The notes under the pieces were generated by a model that saw only the letters and a list, made by a program, of their open reading frames with translations, ran no database searches and was not told the DNA's origin. This document shows positions 34,736 through 43,211 of a stretch of 64,000 nt of DNA, one piece after another. Both the position numbers and the translations under genes were made by a program. This DNA comes from an uncultured Clostridia bacterium (GTDB taxonomy: Bacteria > Bacillota > Clostridia > Saccharofermentanales > Saccharofermentanaceae): assembly GCA_946537885.1 (NCBI GenBank), contig CAMNGC010000007.1, positions 1 through 64,000 of the forward strand, given 5' to 3'. Numbering within the stretch: position 1 is the first letter of the stretch; every line of letters begins with the position of its first letter.

Positions 34736-36013
34736 TCATCTGATCCTTATGCCGCCGTACTTGCGGATGCTCAATATCTCGCAGGAGCCTTCGCCAAAGA
34801 CCTTATCCATCGTGGCCTTATAGGCTGCCGCATTCTCTTTACGGACAAAAGCCTGAATGGTTCCGGCAAAACCGCCGCCGTGGACGCGGGAGGGCTCGTC
34901 ATCGCCCAGAACAGAGTCGCTCACGGCAAGAGCTAATGCCACGTTCTGCTCACGGATGCTGCCGCTGGGAGATACATTCTGCAGATACTTGAATGACGAG
35001 TTGCCGGATTGTCTCAGAAGCTTCAGAAACAGTGGCAGATCGTTTGCCTTAAGTGCTTCTGCTTCCTTCGCTGCACGAGCTGTCTCGCCCACAAAATGAA
35101 GGGCTCTCAGGACGGCGCGATCACCTGCACGGGAACGAAGTTCACCGATATCGGACAAGATATCTTCAAGGCTTACCGGACGCAGGACCTCGTGTCCTAA
35201 GAGTGCGGCGATCTCCTTCATCTCGGAAGGGATGGCAGCGTACTCGGCCGTGAGATCTGCGTGGGAGCCCTTGGTATCAGTGATGCAAAGGCAATAGCCG
35301 GCCTGCTCGAAATCAAATTCGACTTTCTCTGTGACAGGCGCGGCTGTGTCATTAAAATCTATATGTACCAGACTTCCGACGGAGCAGGCCATCTGATCCA
35401 TCAGTCCGCAGGGTTTGCCAAAATACACATTCTCGGCGTATTGTCCGATCTTCGCGATCTCTTCTGCGGAGATATTGCCGTCGTTATACATGCCGGAGAT
35501 TATCGTTCCTATAAGTGTCTCGAAGGCCGCTGAAGATGAAAGACCTGCGCCGATCAGGACATCGCTGGTGATGTAGGCTTTGAAAGCTCCGATCTTATGA
35601 CCGTTACCGGAGAGTCCTGCCACGACGCCTCTTACCAGAGCTGCTGTCGTCTCTTTCTCATCCTCCTTTATGCCAAGGTCAGATATTCTAAATTTTACGG
35701 GTTCGAAGCCCTCCGCAAAGACACTGATCTGCCCGTCCGCAGCAGGGAGGGCAATGGCGATGGCATCCTTGTTTATGGATGCGGCCAGCACCTCACCATG
35801 CTGATGATCGGTATGGTTACCGCCGATCTCCGTGCGTCCCGGGGCGCTAAAGATCATGAGGGAGGCATTCTCGTGAGAATAGTCCTCGGGGAAGAGCTCG
35901 GCAAATTTCCTGATAGCCGCCTCATATCGGGCAGCTTGTAGGGAGGCAGCTTCGTCCGTGCAATAAATGTCTTTGAAATCTATACCGCTTATAAGCTTAT
36001 CAATATCAATCAT
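34736..36013 (-). CDS. galK: Galactokinase
   Basis: A 425-residue GHMP kinase. SAPGRTEIGGNHTDHQHG is the galactokinase signature, IGAGLSSSAAFETLIG the ATP loop, and VHGGGFAGTIQAF the third GHMP motif. It phosphorylates galactose at C1. First gene of the operon; AGGAGGT lies ahead of the ATG. Three copies of a palindromic operator lie in the 162 bases shared with the divergent LacI-type gene. Confidence 0.95.
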   Translation of the reverse strand: MIDIDKLISGIDFKDIYCTDEAASLQAARYEAAIRKFAELFPEDYSHENASLMIFSAPGRTEIGGNHTDHQHGEVLAASINKDAIAIALPAADGQISVFAEGFEPVKFRISDLGIKEDEKETTAALVRGVVAGLSGNGHKIGAFKAYITSDVLIGAGLSSSAAFETLIGTIISGMYNDGNISAEEIAKIGQYAENVYFGKPCGLMDQMACSVGSLVHIDFNDTAAPVTEKVEFDFEQAGYCLCITDTKGSHADLTAEYAAIPSEMKEIAALLGHEVLRPVSLEDILSDIGELRSRAGDRAVLRALHFVGETARAAKEAEALKANDLPLFLKLLRQSGNSSFKYLQNVSPSGSIREQNVALALAVSDSVLGDDEPSRVHGGGFAGTIQAFVRKENAAAYKATMDKVFGEGSCEILSIRKYGGIRIR

Positions 36014-36065
36014 CGGAGACCTCCTATGTAGGGAAGAGTGTTGTTCTAATCGAATGATAACGCGT

Positions 36066-36165
36066 GTTTAGTAAAAACGCAAGTAGTTTTAGTAAACAAA
36101 TTCTATTAACATTTAATTGTATCAAGGGCTACGGGGTGTTATATTTAAGTAAATGTTTACTAAAC
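36066..36165 (+). promoter_or_regulatory. gal operators and regulator promoter
   Basis: The palindrome GTTTA-S-TAAAC appears three times: GTTTAGTAAAA (36066-36076), TTTTAGTAAAC (36087-36097) and GTTTACTAAAC (36155-36165, inside AAGTAAATGTTTACTAAAC 36147-36165). The regulator's own promoter is TTGTAT (36117-36122), 17 bases, TATATT (36140-36145); the third operator begins one base after this -10 box and would block transcription (autoregulation). The first two lie ahead of galK. Confidence 0.75.
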
Positions 36166-36175
36166 GGAGGGCTAT

Positions 36176-37183
36176 ATGGCAACAATCAGAGACATAGCTT
36201 CCATGGCCGGCGTATCTCCGGCGGCAGTGTCGAGGATCCTTAATAACGATGCGGGATTAAGCGTTACGCCTGCTACACGTAAACGCGTACTGGACTGCGC
36301 AGCTCAGCTCGGCTACACCCGTAAGAAGACACGCGATAAGTCGGGTTTTAAGATGGGGATCCTTCAATGGTTCAGCGCCGAGGAGGAATTGAGTGACGAT
36401 TACTATCTCTCCATCCGTAAGGGTATTGAGGATTATTGCGCTGCAAATGCCATCTCCCTGTCAAGAGCTTATCGCGTTGACGGAGTTACAGGCAGTCTCC
36501 CGGATGATACCGACGGCGTTATCTGTGTTGGCAAGTTCTCTTCCAAAGATGCAGGCGCCCTGATCTCCAAATACAAGAATATACTTTTTCTTGACATGGA
36601 AGTGGAGCACCCTGAGGTTACCACTATAACCATGGATTTTAAGACCGCAGTCAAAGAGGCGCTCAGCTATCTGATGCGTCTGGGGCATCGTAAGATCGCC
36701 TATATCGGAGGCTTGGAGTATCCTTCCGGTCAGAGTAGAGACAAGGCTCCCCTGGAAGATCCCCGTAAGAAAGCCTACGAATCGTTTATGCGTAAACATA
36801 AACTGGAATATAAGCAACTCCTGTCAGAAGGCTCTTTCTCGGCCGAGTCAGGCTATGAACAGATGACGGCGCTTATCGATTCGGGTAATGTTCCGGAAGC
36901 CGTCCTGGCAGCCAGTGACGCCATAGCAGTCGGTGTCCTGAAGGCCATCGCCGACAAGGGATTAAGGTGCCCCGAAGATATTTCCGTCATGGGCATCAAC
37001 GACGACCGCATGAGCGCCTTTACCACTCCTTCGCTGACGACCATGAGGGCGCCTGCCTATGACATGGGCCAGCATGGAGCCAACCTAGTATATGCGGCCG
37101 GTAACTTAAGTATCAACACGCCTTTGAAGGTCATGATCCCCTGTGTTCTGATAGAACGTGACTCCTGTGCCGAGCGCAGATAA
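36176..37183 (+). CDS. LacI/GalR-family regulator of the gal operon
   Basis: A 335-residue LacI-family repressor. The HTH and hinge read TIRDIASMAGVSPAAVSRIL, followed by a periplasmic-binding-protein-like sensor (ALSYLMRLGHRKIAYIGG, AVLAASDAIAVGVLKAI, PSLTTMRAPAYDMGQ). CGGAGG precedes the ATG. It diverges from galKT, so galactose or a derivative is the probable inducer. Operators of one kind occur before both units. Confidence 0.92.
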   Translation: MATIRDIASMAGVSPAAVSRILNNDAGLSVTPATRKRVLDCAAQLGYTRKKTRDKSGFKMGILQWFSAEEELSDDYYLSIRKGIEDYCAANAISLSRAYRVDGVTGSLPDDTDGVICVGKFSSKDAGALISKYKNILFLDMEVEHPEVTTITMDFKTAVKEALSYLMRLGHRKIAYIGGLEYPSGQSRDKAPLEDPRKKAYESFMRKHKLEYKQLLSEGSFSAESGYEQMTALIDSGNVPEAVLAASDAIAVGVLKAIADKGLRCPEDISVMGINDDRMSAFTTPSLTTMRAPAYDMGQHGANLVYAAGNLSINTPLKVMIPCVLIERDSCAERR

Positions 37184-37237
37184 GCAGCTAATGATAAAAT
37201 GAGACGACAAGATATTTGGAAGAGAGAATTGATTGAA

Positions 37238-38740
37238 ATGAGAGATTTTTTTCGAAAATCAGCTTTTGCAATACTTGCAGTGTCTGTCGTTGGATCAATG
37301 GCGATCGCGGCAGAGGCCGAAAGCAATGATGAAGGAATAAAAGGCTTTGTGGACAGGGCATATTCACTGATCCTGGGGCGCGAAGCGGATCCTTATGGCG
37401 AGGACTACTGGATCGGAAGACTCGAGGATAAGGAGATCACGGCCGCCGAGATGATCCACGGCTTTGTTTATAGCGATGAATTTATCGCGGCTGATCTGCC
37501 GGATAACGAGAAGGTGGAGATCATGTATAATGTCATGCTCGGACGCTCCTCGGATATAAGCGGACGCGAGCACTGGATGGATCTGCTGGATATGGGCGCA
37601 CAGATGGATGACATCATTGCCGGCTTTGCCGGGTCTCAAGAGTTCCTGGGGATCTGCAGCGAATATGAGATAACGGCAGGCACTGTGGAAGGGACTGACT
37701 ATAAGACGGGGGCATTCGTCGAGAGATGCTACGAGCTGGTGCTTGGAAGGACATCGGATCTGGCCGGTAAGCAGAATTGGATCGATTATCTGCATACAGA
37801 CGGCAATTATGCCGATGAGCTGCTTTACGGATTTGTTTTCTCGCCGGAGAATCTGGCAAAAGCACCAAGTAACGCGGAGTTTATAGAACTGCTGTATAAT
37901 AACTGCCTTGGAAGATCATCAGATGAGGCCGGTAAGGCGGATTGGCTCTCGAGAATGGAAAAAGGAATGACCAGAGAGAGGGTGTTCGTGAACTTTGTAA
38001 GAAGCGATGAATTTACCGCTATCCTCAGAGAATATGATCTCGGTGTCGACAGTGATCCCTTTTATCTGGAGAACGGCATACATACGGGACTTGGCATTTA
38101 CTATCCCGGTGAGGGGCCTCTTGTGTGTATCGACCCCGGTCACCAGATGAGGCCTGATTTTACTACGGAACCTAACGGCCCCGGATCGTCGGTAATGAAG
38201 ATCCTGGATCCCGGCGGAACGGCAGGTGTGGTTACGCACATATCAGAGTACAGTTTGAATCTCGACGTGTCCTTAAAACTGCGAGATGAGCTTCTTGATG
38301 CAGGTTACTCCGTTCTTATGACCCGCGAGACTCACGATGTCAGCTTGGGCAATGTCATGCGGGCTTCTCTTGCCAATGATTATGGCGCCGATATCATGAT
38401 CAGGATCCACGGCAACAGTCTGGATAACAGCAGCTACAGGGGAACGCTGGCGGTGGTGACTACGACGGGGAATGCTTTCGTCGGAGGAATATCGCCGGAG
38501 TCGCAGCGTCTGGGCACCTGTTTGGTTAATAATATGTGCGCGCTGACGGGTTTCCCGAACCGCGGGCTTCTATTTGATGATACGATGACCGGTAATAACT
38601 GGGCAAAGATGCCTTGCGTTCTGCTCGAGATGGGATTTATGAGCAATCCCACGGAGGATCGTGCCATGCAGGATCCGGCGGTGCAGGCACAGCTGGTGGC
38701 CGGTATGGTGAACGGTATCAATGAGTATTTCGGACGATGA
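37238..38740 (+). CDS. Exported DUF4214 / N-acetylmuramoyl-L-alanine amidase
   Basis: About 500 residues with an N-terminal signal (MRDFFRKSAFAILAVSVVGS, cut near AEA). ATG 37238 gives the clean signal; an in-frame ATG at 37199 has no ribosome site. Four DUF4214 units follow (LILGREADPYG, VMLGRSSDISG, LVLGRTSDLAG, NCLGRSSDEAG), then an Amidase_3 domain: VCIDPGHQ (zinc His), LNLDVSLKLRDEL, DIMIRIHGNS (zinc His) and LLEMGFMSNPTED (catalytic Glu). It cleaves peptidoglycan stem peptides. The DUF4214 part probably directs it to the wall or to glycans, as in the 25610 protein. Confidence 0.88.
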   Translation: MRDFFRKSAFAILAVSVVGSMAIAAEAESNDEGIKGFVDRAYSLILGREADPYGEDYWIGRLEDKEITAAEMIHGFVYSDEFIAADLPDNEKVEIMYNVMLGRSSDISGREHWMDLLDMGAQMDDIIAGFAGSQEFLGICSEYEITAGTVEGTDYKTGAFVERCYELVLGRTSDLAGKQNWIDYLHTDGNYADELLYGFVFSPENLAKAPSNAEFIELLYNNCLGRSSDEAGKADWLSRMEKGMTRERVFVNFVRSDEFTAILREYDLGVDSDPFYLENGIHTGLGIYYPGEGPLVCIDPGHQMRPDFTTEPNGPGSSVMKILDPGGTAGVVTHISEYSLNLDVSLKLRDELLDAGYSVLMTRETHDVSLGNVMRASLANDYGADIMIRIHGNSLDNSSYRGTLAVVTTTGNAFVGGISPESQRLGTCLVNNMCALTGFPNRGLLFDDTMTGNNWAKMPCVLLEMGFMSNPTEDRAMQDPAVQAQLVAGMVNGINEYFGR

Positions 38741-38750
38741 GGCGAGGCGC

Positions 38751-39293
38751 ATGGACGAGAGAGTAAATGTAGTTTTATTTGAACCGGAGATTCCGCAGAA
38801 TACAGGTAACATCATGAGGACTTGTGTGGCGGCAGGTTGCGCACTGCACCTGATCGAGCCGCTGGGTTTTGATATAGATAACCCTAAGTTTAAGAGAGCC
38901 ACAACCAATCACATCACCTGGGCTGATTATAAGAAATACAAGAACTATGAGGAATTTGCCGCAGCGAACCCCGGCGAGTATTTCTTTATGACAAGATACG
39001 GGAAGCTGCCGCCGTCGAAAATAGATTTTGCTGCGATTCCGTCTGATCGTAAGATCTATCTGATATTCGGCAAGGAGAGCACAGGCGTGCCCTATGATAT
39101 TCTGTCTGCCCACTTGGATCGCTGCTTCAGGATCCCTATGGCAGGTGAGTGCAGAAGTCTGAATCTCAGCAATGCAGCGGCGATCGCGATCTACGAATGC
39201 ATGCGACAGCTGGACTATCCGGGGCTGTCTCTTACGGAAGTACAGAAGGGCGAGGATTTTCTTGAATCATATGATGCTACACTTGGCAGATAA
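38751..39293 (+). CDS. trmL: tRNA (cytidine/uridine-34-2'-O)-methyltransferase TrmL
   Basis: A 180-residue SPOUT methyltransferase. NVVLFEPEIPQNTGNIMRTC is the N-terminal motif; IFGKESTGVP and IPMAGECRSLNLSNAAAIA form the AdoMet knot. It methylates the wobble base of tRNA-Leu. ATG 38751 follows GAGGCGAGG; an in-frame ATG at 38721 would overlap the amidase gene and lacks a ribosome site. Confidence 0.92.
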   Translation: MDERVNVVLFEPEIPQNTGNIMRTCVAAGCALHLIEPLGFDIDNPKFKRATTNHITWADYKKYKNYEEFAAANPGEYFFMTRYGKLPPSKIDFAAIPSDRKIYLIFGKESTGVPYDILSAHLDRCFRIPMAGECRSLNLSNAAAIAIYECMRQLDYPGLSLTEVQKGEDFLESYDATLGR

Positions 39294-39336
39294 AAAAGTA
39301 TAATGATCGAAGTATAAACGAAGAGAGGATATGATA

Positions 39337-39489
39337 ATGAAAAAAGACATAAGAACCAAGCTGATAAGCTTGGCATTGGCATCCTGTATGTCTGTTTCTC
39401 TGATGGCGTGCGACAAGTCGGATTCAGAAGATGATCTAATCATTTTCCGTCTTAACGGGAACTGGTATCTTTCCGGGAATTATTGGTAA
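39337..39489 (+). CDS. Small 50-residue lipoprotein
   Basis: GAGAGG lies eight bases before ATG 39337. The signal peptide SLALASCMSVSLMAC has a proper lipobox (L-M-A-C) and is followed by only 28 residues (DKSDSEDD, then RLNGNWYLSGNYW). The last 38 bases overlap the 3' end of the opposite-strand phosphatase gene. Either a true mini-lipoprotein or the start of a truncated larger one; the good ribosome site and lipobox argue that it is made. Confidence 0.6.
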   Translation: MKKDIRTKLISLALASCMSVSLMACDKSDSEDDLIIFRLNGNWYLSGNYW

Positions 39490-39925
39490 TAGCGCGAAGT
39501 TCATTAAGCAGCGCCGCGCATCCTTCGGTCAGATCATCATAAGTCCGATCGAAATCCCCCGTATACCAGGGGTCCGCGATATCGCGATCAAGAAGGGTCC
39601 TGACCTTATGGTCGGGATCTTTTTCGATGACTCTCATAATGCCGGATATGTTACGCTTCTCCATGGCAATTATCATATCGAAGATCTCATAGTCGGAGGC
39701 AGTGATCCTTCTCGCCCGCCTTTTGCTGTAGAGCACGCCCTCGCGGTCGAGCTTACGCTTCGCAGGCGGGTAGATATCGTTGCCCTCTTCCTCGTAGCTC
39801 GTGGCCGCCGACTCGACATATATCTCGTCTGTGAGCCCGGCGCGGGCGACCATATCCTTCATGATGAACTCGGCCATCGGCGAGCGGCAGATATTGCCTA
39901 AGCAAACGAAAAGTATCTTGATCAT
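39452..39925 (-). CDS. Low-molecular-weight protein-tyrosine phosphatase
   Basis: A 157-residue LMW-PTP. The P-loop C8-LGNIC-R14-S is at the N-terminus (FVCLGNICRSPMAEF) and the general acid lies in DPWYTGDF. In Firmicutes such enzymes dephosphorylate tyrosine kinases that control exopolysaccharide synthesis or protein arginine phosphorylation. No kinase gene is near. It converges with the small lipoprotein gene and overlaps it by 38 bases. Confidence 0.93.
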   Translation of the reverse strand: MIKILFVCLGNICRSPMAEFIMKDMVARAGLTDEIYVESAATSYEEEGNDIYPPAKRKLDREGVLYSKRRARRITASDYEIFDMIIAMEKRNISGIMRVIEKDPDHKVRTLLDRDIADPWYTGDFDRTYDDLTEGCAALLNELRAITNNSRKDTSSR

Positions 39926-40118
39926 AGCTTGAGATTACTGACTCCGGATTTTTATTGTTTATTGTTTCAAAACATACCATTTAATCGAAAGATCATCAAC
40001 ACTTGTATGGTAAACTGACCGTAGAACGCCCGGAAAAGCCTTTTCGAGAGGCAGGTAAACGGAGCGTCGGTTGATGCGACGCGGGGACCGCGGTAGGATG
40101 CAGGTGGAGGTGAGAGAA

Positions 40119-40676
40119 ATGGATGCAAACAGATTCGGTTGCTTTGTAGCTGAACGTCGCAAAGAGCTGCACATGACTCAGAAAGACCTGGCTGCCAAAA
40201 TCCACGTAACCGACAAAGCGGTCAGCAAGTGGGAGAGAGGTCTGGGGCTGCCGGACATCAACTCGATCGAGGATCTTGCGGACGCTTTGGATGTTTCCAT
40301 TACAGAACTTATGAGATCAGAAATGAATGTTAATGAAGAGACCGAGCAGGTCGTGAGCGATGTTATCGAGGTGGCGCGCAATGACATTGACGAGAGGCAG
40401 AGACTGATAATCTATACTTTCGCTGCTACGTCGGTGATACTGGCGATCATTCAGATGCTCTTGAGCATCCGCTGGAACGCCGACAAGCTGCAGATGACGA
40501 TGGATGTTCCGATCACGTCTTATATCCCTGGCTTGCTCCTGATCATCTACGGCATTGTCTGCAAGATCAAGGGCAAGAAAGCTGAAGGCGTGATCCCTAT
40601 CGGCATATCGCTCTTGATCATTCCCATGGTGATCTTCGGAGCGGCTTACCTGATCTGCGCCCTGGTTACCGGCTGA
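40119..40676 (+). CDS. XRE-family HTH protein with membrane C-terminus
   Basis: A 185-residue protein: a Cro/CI-type HTH (LAAKIHVTDKAVSKWERGLG, LPDINSIEDLADALDVSITEL) in the first 70 residues, then three membrane helices (IIYTFAATSVILAIIQMLL, YIPGLLLIIYGIVC, GVIPIGISLLIIPMVIFGAA). This is a common Firmicute layout of membrane-tied regulators with unknown signals. GGAGGTGAG supports ATG 40119 over earlier in-frame ATGs. Confidence 0.88.
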   Translation: MDANRFGCFVAERRKELHMTQKDLAAKIHVTDKAVSKWERGLGLPDINSIEDLADALDVSITELMRSEMNVNEETEQVVSDVIEVARNDIDERQRLIIYTFAATSVILAIIQMLLSIRWNADKLQMTMDVPITSYIPGLLLIIYGIVCKIKGKKAEGVIPIGISLLIIPMVIFGAAYLICALVTG

Positions 40677-40715
40677 GTGGGTGCGTTAAGGTCCGTCCGA
40701 ATATAAACACGGATC

Positions 40716-41357
40716 TTAGTCCAAAAACAAATATGTTCCCAGCACGGCGTTATAGCCGACAGCTGCAACTGTGCTGAATCGCTCGAAAATACCGAAGTAC
40801 TCAGCCGGGAAGACGCCCATTCCGACGGGGCCCATAAACATCATGACAAGAGCGATCACGGCCCATATGCCCGGTCCCCTTACTTCCTTTTGCTTAAAAC
40901 CGGCTATGATCAGCAGAACCAGGGATGCAATGGACAGGATGACGACCAGAGCGGTGACTGACATGTGCATGATTTCCCGAAAGCCGTGGATGTCCTTGCC
41001 TGAATCTGAGAGGCTAAACATCTGGTAGCCCACCCGTGAGATCCAGTTCATTATCGCGAATAGGTATATTCCCAGGCGGAAGATCTTCGTGGATAGTTTG
41101 CGCTCCGATACATAGATCGCGACGCAGGTGGCGCAGACTACGCTGCCCGTATCATAGAGAGCCGCCAGCTGATTCCAGAGCTGTCTTGAAGGCGCGGATT
41201 CTGCCGATAAGTCGCTGGCTGCCTGTTCCATCCAGTTGTAGCCCGGGAATTTAAGGGGAGAGAAGATCAGGGCTGCCATGTAAGAGATAAATGCGACTAT
41301 GCCAAGAAGGCCGAGCCAGTTAATAAGTCCTTTTCGAGAAAGATGATCTGTTTGCAT
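40716..41357 (-). CDS. DUF998 membrane protein
   Basis: A 213-residue protein with six membrane helices (WLGLLGIVAFISYMAALIF at the start) and the SPLKFPGYNWMEQAASDLSA phrase typical of DUF998. AAAGGAG lies seven bases before ATG 41357, so the first 17 codons of the longer frame are rejected. The TetR gene ends 11 bases upstream; one transcript. Function of the family is not established. Confidence 0.85.
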   Translation of the reverse strand: MQTDHLSRKGLINWLGLLGIVAFISYMAALIFSPLKFPGYNWMEQAASDLSAESAPSRQLWNQLAALYDTGSVVCATCVAIYVSERKLSTKIFRLGIYLFAIMNWISRVGYQMFSLSDSGKDIHGFREIMHMSVTALVVILSIASLVLLIIAGFKQKEVRGPGIWAVIALVMMFMGPVGMGVFPAEYFGIFERFSTVAAVGYNAVLGTYLFLD

Positions 41358-41368
41358 AGTTTGCTCCT

Positions 41369-41998
41369 TTACTGACCGTTCGATACAGCCATTTCGCTGC
41401 TGAACCACTTAATATAGTCGATCAACTTTTGGGGCAGTGGGCTTTTGCCGTCCCCGAAGTTTTGCTCTTGTCCCGCCGTGATCTTATCCATACGATAATC
41501 AATAAGCGAGTGCACGGTGAAAGAGTAGGTCATTGCTGCCATGTCTACATTCTCTTTTATGATCTTTCCGTGTACTGCCAGGGCATAGAAAAGATCTCTT
41601 GTCTGTGCAAGCATCCGTTCGGTCTCTTCAAGCATGATCTGCGCGGCGATCGGATTCGTGGATCTCTCTGAATAGAGCACGCGGAAAAACTGTAGCATAT
41701 ACCTATCCGATACGATCCCCACATACGAAGACAGGGAAGATAGCAGGATCTCTTCCAGGCTTTTCCTCTCGAAAAATTTCTTATAATCCAGCGGCAGCTG
41801 CGCACTGTTTTCCTTGGCCTTCTCCCGCAGGAAGCCGTACATCTCGCGGATTATATCGTCCTTTGATTTGAAATGGTTATATAGAGAGGGTGCCTTGATC
41901 CCCACCTTCTCTGCGATCTGCGACATGGAGACTCCCTTCATGCCGCAAGATGAAGCCAGTTCCAGGGTCGCGTAGATGATCTCTTCTTTTCTGTTCAT
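41369..41998 (-). CDS. TetR-family regulator
   Basis: A 209-residue repressor. The HTH is MSQIAEKVGIKAPSLYNHF; the ligand-binding half is helical. First gene of a two-gene operon with DUF998, which it probably controls. The inverted repeats at 42024-42051 lie just upstream and are probable operators. GAGGC precedes the ATG. Confidence 0.9.
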   Translation of the reverse strand: MNRKEEIIYATLELASSCGMKGVSMSQIAEKVGIKAPSLYNHFKSKDDIIREMYGFLREKAKENSAQLPLDYKKFFERKSLEEILLSSLSSYVGIVSDRYMLQFFRVLYSERSTNPIAAQIMLEETERMLAQTRDLFYALAVHGKIIKENVDMAAMTYSFTVHSLIDYRMDKITAGQEQNFGDGKSPLPQKLIDYIKWFSSEMAVSNGQ

Positions 41999-42023
41999 GA
42001 TCTGCCTCGTTTAACTTGTATTC

Positions 42024-42051
42024 GTTAGCGATTATACTAACAGTCATTAGT
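42024..42051 (+). promoter_or_regulatory. Candidate TetR operator
   Basis: GTTAG (42024-42028) and CTAAC (42037-42041) form an inverted repeat with eight bases between; ACTAA (42036-42040) and TTAGT (42047-42051) form a second, six bases apart. They overlap and sit 26 bases before the TetR start, as expected for autoregulation. Confidence 0.45.
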
Positions 42052-42079
42052 TTTGTCAATCAGACTTTCAGATTTCTCT

Positions 42080-42109
42080 TTGCTAATCTACGGCTAAATA
42101 ATGTATAAT
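42080..42109 (+). promoter_or_regulatory. Promoter of the lipoprotein gene 42174
   Basis: TTGCTA (42080-42085), an 18-base spacer, TATAAT (42104-42109). The lipoprotein start is 65 bases further on. Confidence 0.5.
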
Positions 42110-42173
42110 GCCTACGGACAATTAGTTTGGGATAGATTATTTGTCACACATTTATTCATTTTGGAGGTTTACC

Positions 42174-43010
42174 ATGAAAAGAAAGGCGATTGCTTTGCTG
42201 TTGCTTTGTGTTGCAGTTTTAAATATTGGCTGCTCATCAGAGAAGTCTGAGGGCGAGACAACGGAAGAAGAGACAACGGCAGAAGAAACAACGGCAGAAG
42301 AGACAACGGTCGATGAGACGACAGGAGAGACGGAAGAACCGGCGTCCCCCTCACAACACGAGTCTGTGCACCAGGCTCAACGCTTATTCGCTAATGATTC
42401 ATTGCCTGAAGGCGATTATTTAGTCTACATCTCGGATTACGATGATGACTATTCGGGTATTACTTGTGATATTTACGGATATTACGGCTTTACGCCCGAG
42501 GAATATGCGACCATCGAGGAAGGTGATACAGTCATCGTTGAAGATCAGGCCTATACTGCTCATTTTGAGGAATATGAAGATGACTCTTGGATTGTTCTCG
42601 AAGGTGTTTCCGGCGAGGCTGCGTACTATGTCTCATTGCTGAATAACAAGTTCTACATTTTGAACACTTATTTCGAAAATTCGCCAGTGACATATTTACT
42701 CTACTCTGACTATCATCTTTCATTTGCCGAGGATGGAGAGATCTGGGACAGTTATATCAGTGATGAGAACATGCCCTATGGCGTTTTCGGTCACAAGTTT
42801 GAAGATGCAGAAGAATTAGAGCGTCTGATCAATGAAGTAGCAGACTGGTATATCGCAAATGTTTCTGATGCAACTCCGGAATTTTGGGATTTTGATTTTA
42901 ATGCCTCGATAGAAAACGGTCTGATAGAGACTATGATCATTAATCCGACAGGACATCAGGACTGGGTTCCTTCCGAGATCAGAGAAAGCTACGGAGCATA
43001 TGATAATTAA
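42174..43010 (+). CDS. Hypothetical lipoprotein with Thr/Glu-rich linker
   Basis: A 278-residue lipoprotein; lipobox LNIGC (C20). A linker of four ETT(A/V)EE-type repeats keeps the globular part away from the membrane. The rest is acidic and aromatic-rich with the phrase LFANDSLPEGDYLVYISDYD, which hints at a beta-rich binding domain. TGGAGGT precedes the ATG. No family recognised. Confidence 0.75.
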   Translation: MKRKAIALLLLCVAVLNIGCSSEKSEGETTEEETTAEETTAEETTVDETTGETEEPASPSQHESVHQAQRLFANDSLPEGDYLVYISDYDDDYSGITCDIYGYYGFTPEEYATIEEGDTVIVEDQAYTAHFEEYEDDSWIVLEGVSGEAAYYVSLLNNKFYILNTYFENSPVTYLLYSDYHLSFAEDGEIWDSYISDENMPYGVFGHKFEDAEELERLINEVADWYIANVSDATPEFWDFDFNASIENGLIETMIINPTGHQDWVPSEIRESYGAYDN

Positions 43011-43143
43011 AGCTAAATCGCGGCTATAGTGGCTATTACCGGATCGTTATTTCTGATGATTACTCAAGCATATGGAAGAAGCACAGTAAATAATATTTTA
43101 GTTGCCATAATCTCCTATATGGTCTACCATAAAACAAAATGTT

Positions 43144-43179
43144 TCCCCAAATAAGTGAGATTCACCTATTTCCCGGGGA
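43144..43179 (+). promoter_or_regulatory. Long hairpin in the OPT transporter leader
   Basis: TCCCC (43144-43148) pairs with GGGGA (43175-43179); after a three-base bulge, AAATAAGTGA (43149-43158) pairs with TCACCTATTT (43162-43171) with one A-C mismatch; the loop is GAT. It lies 33 bases before the OPT start and lacks a T run, so it may control translation or mRNA stability, not termination. Confidence 0.45.
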
Positions 43180-43211
43180 TACTCTGCTGTTTCCGGCAAT
43201 TGGAGGACATC

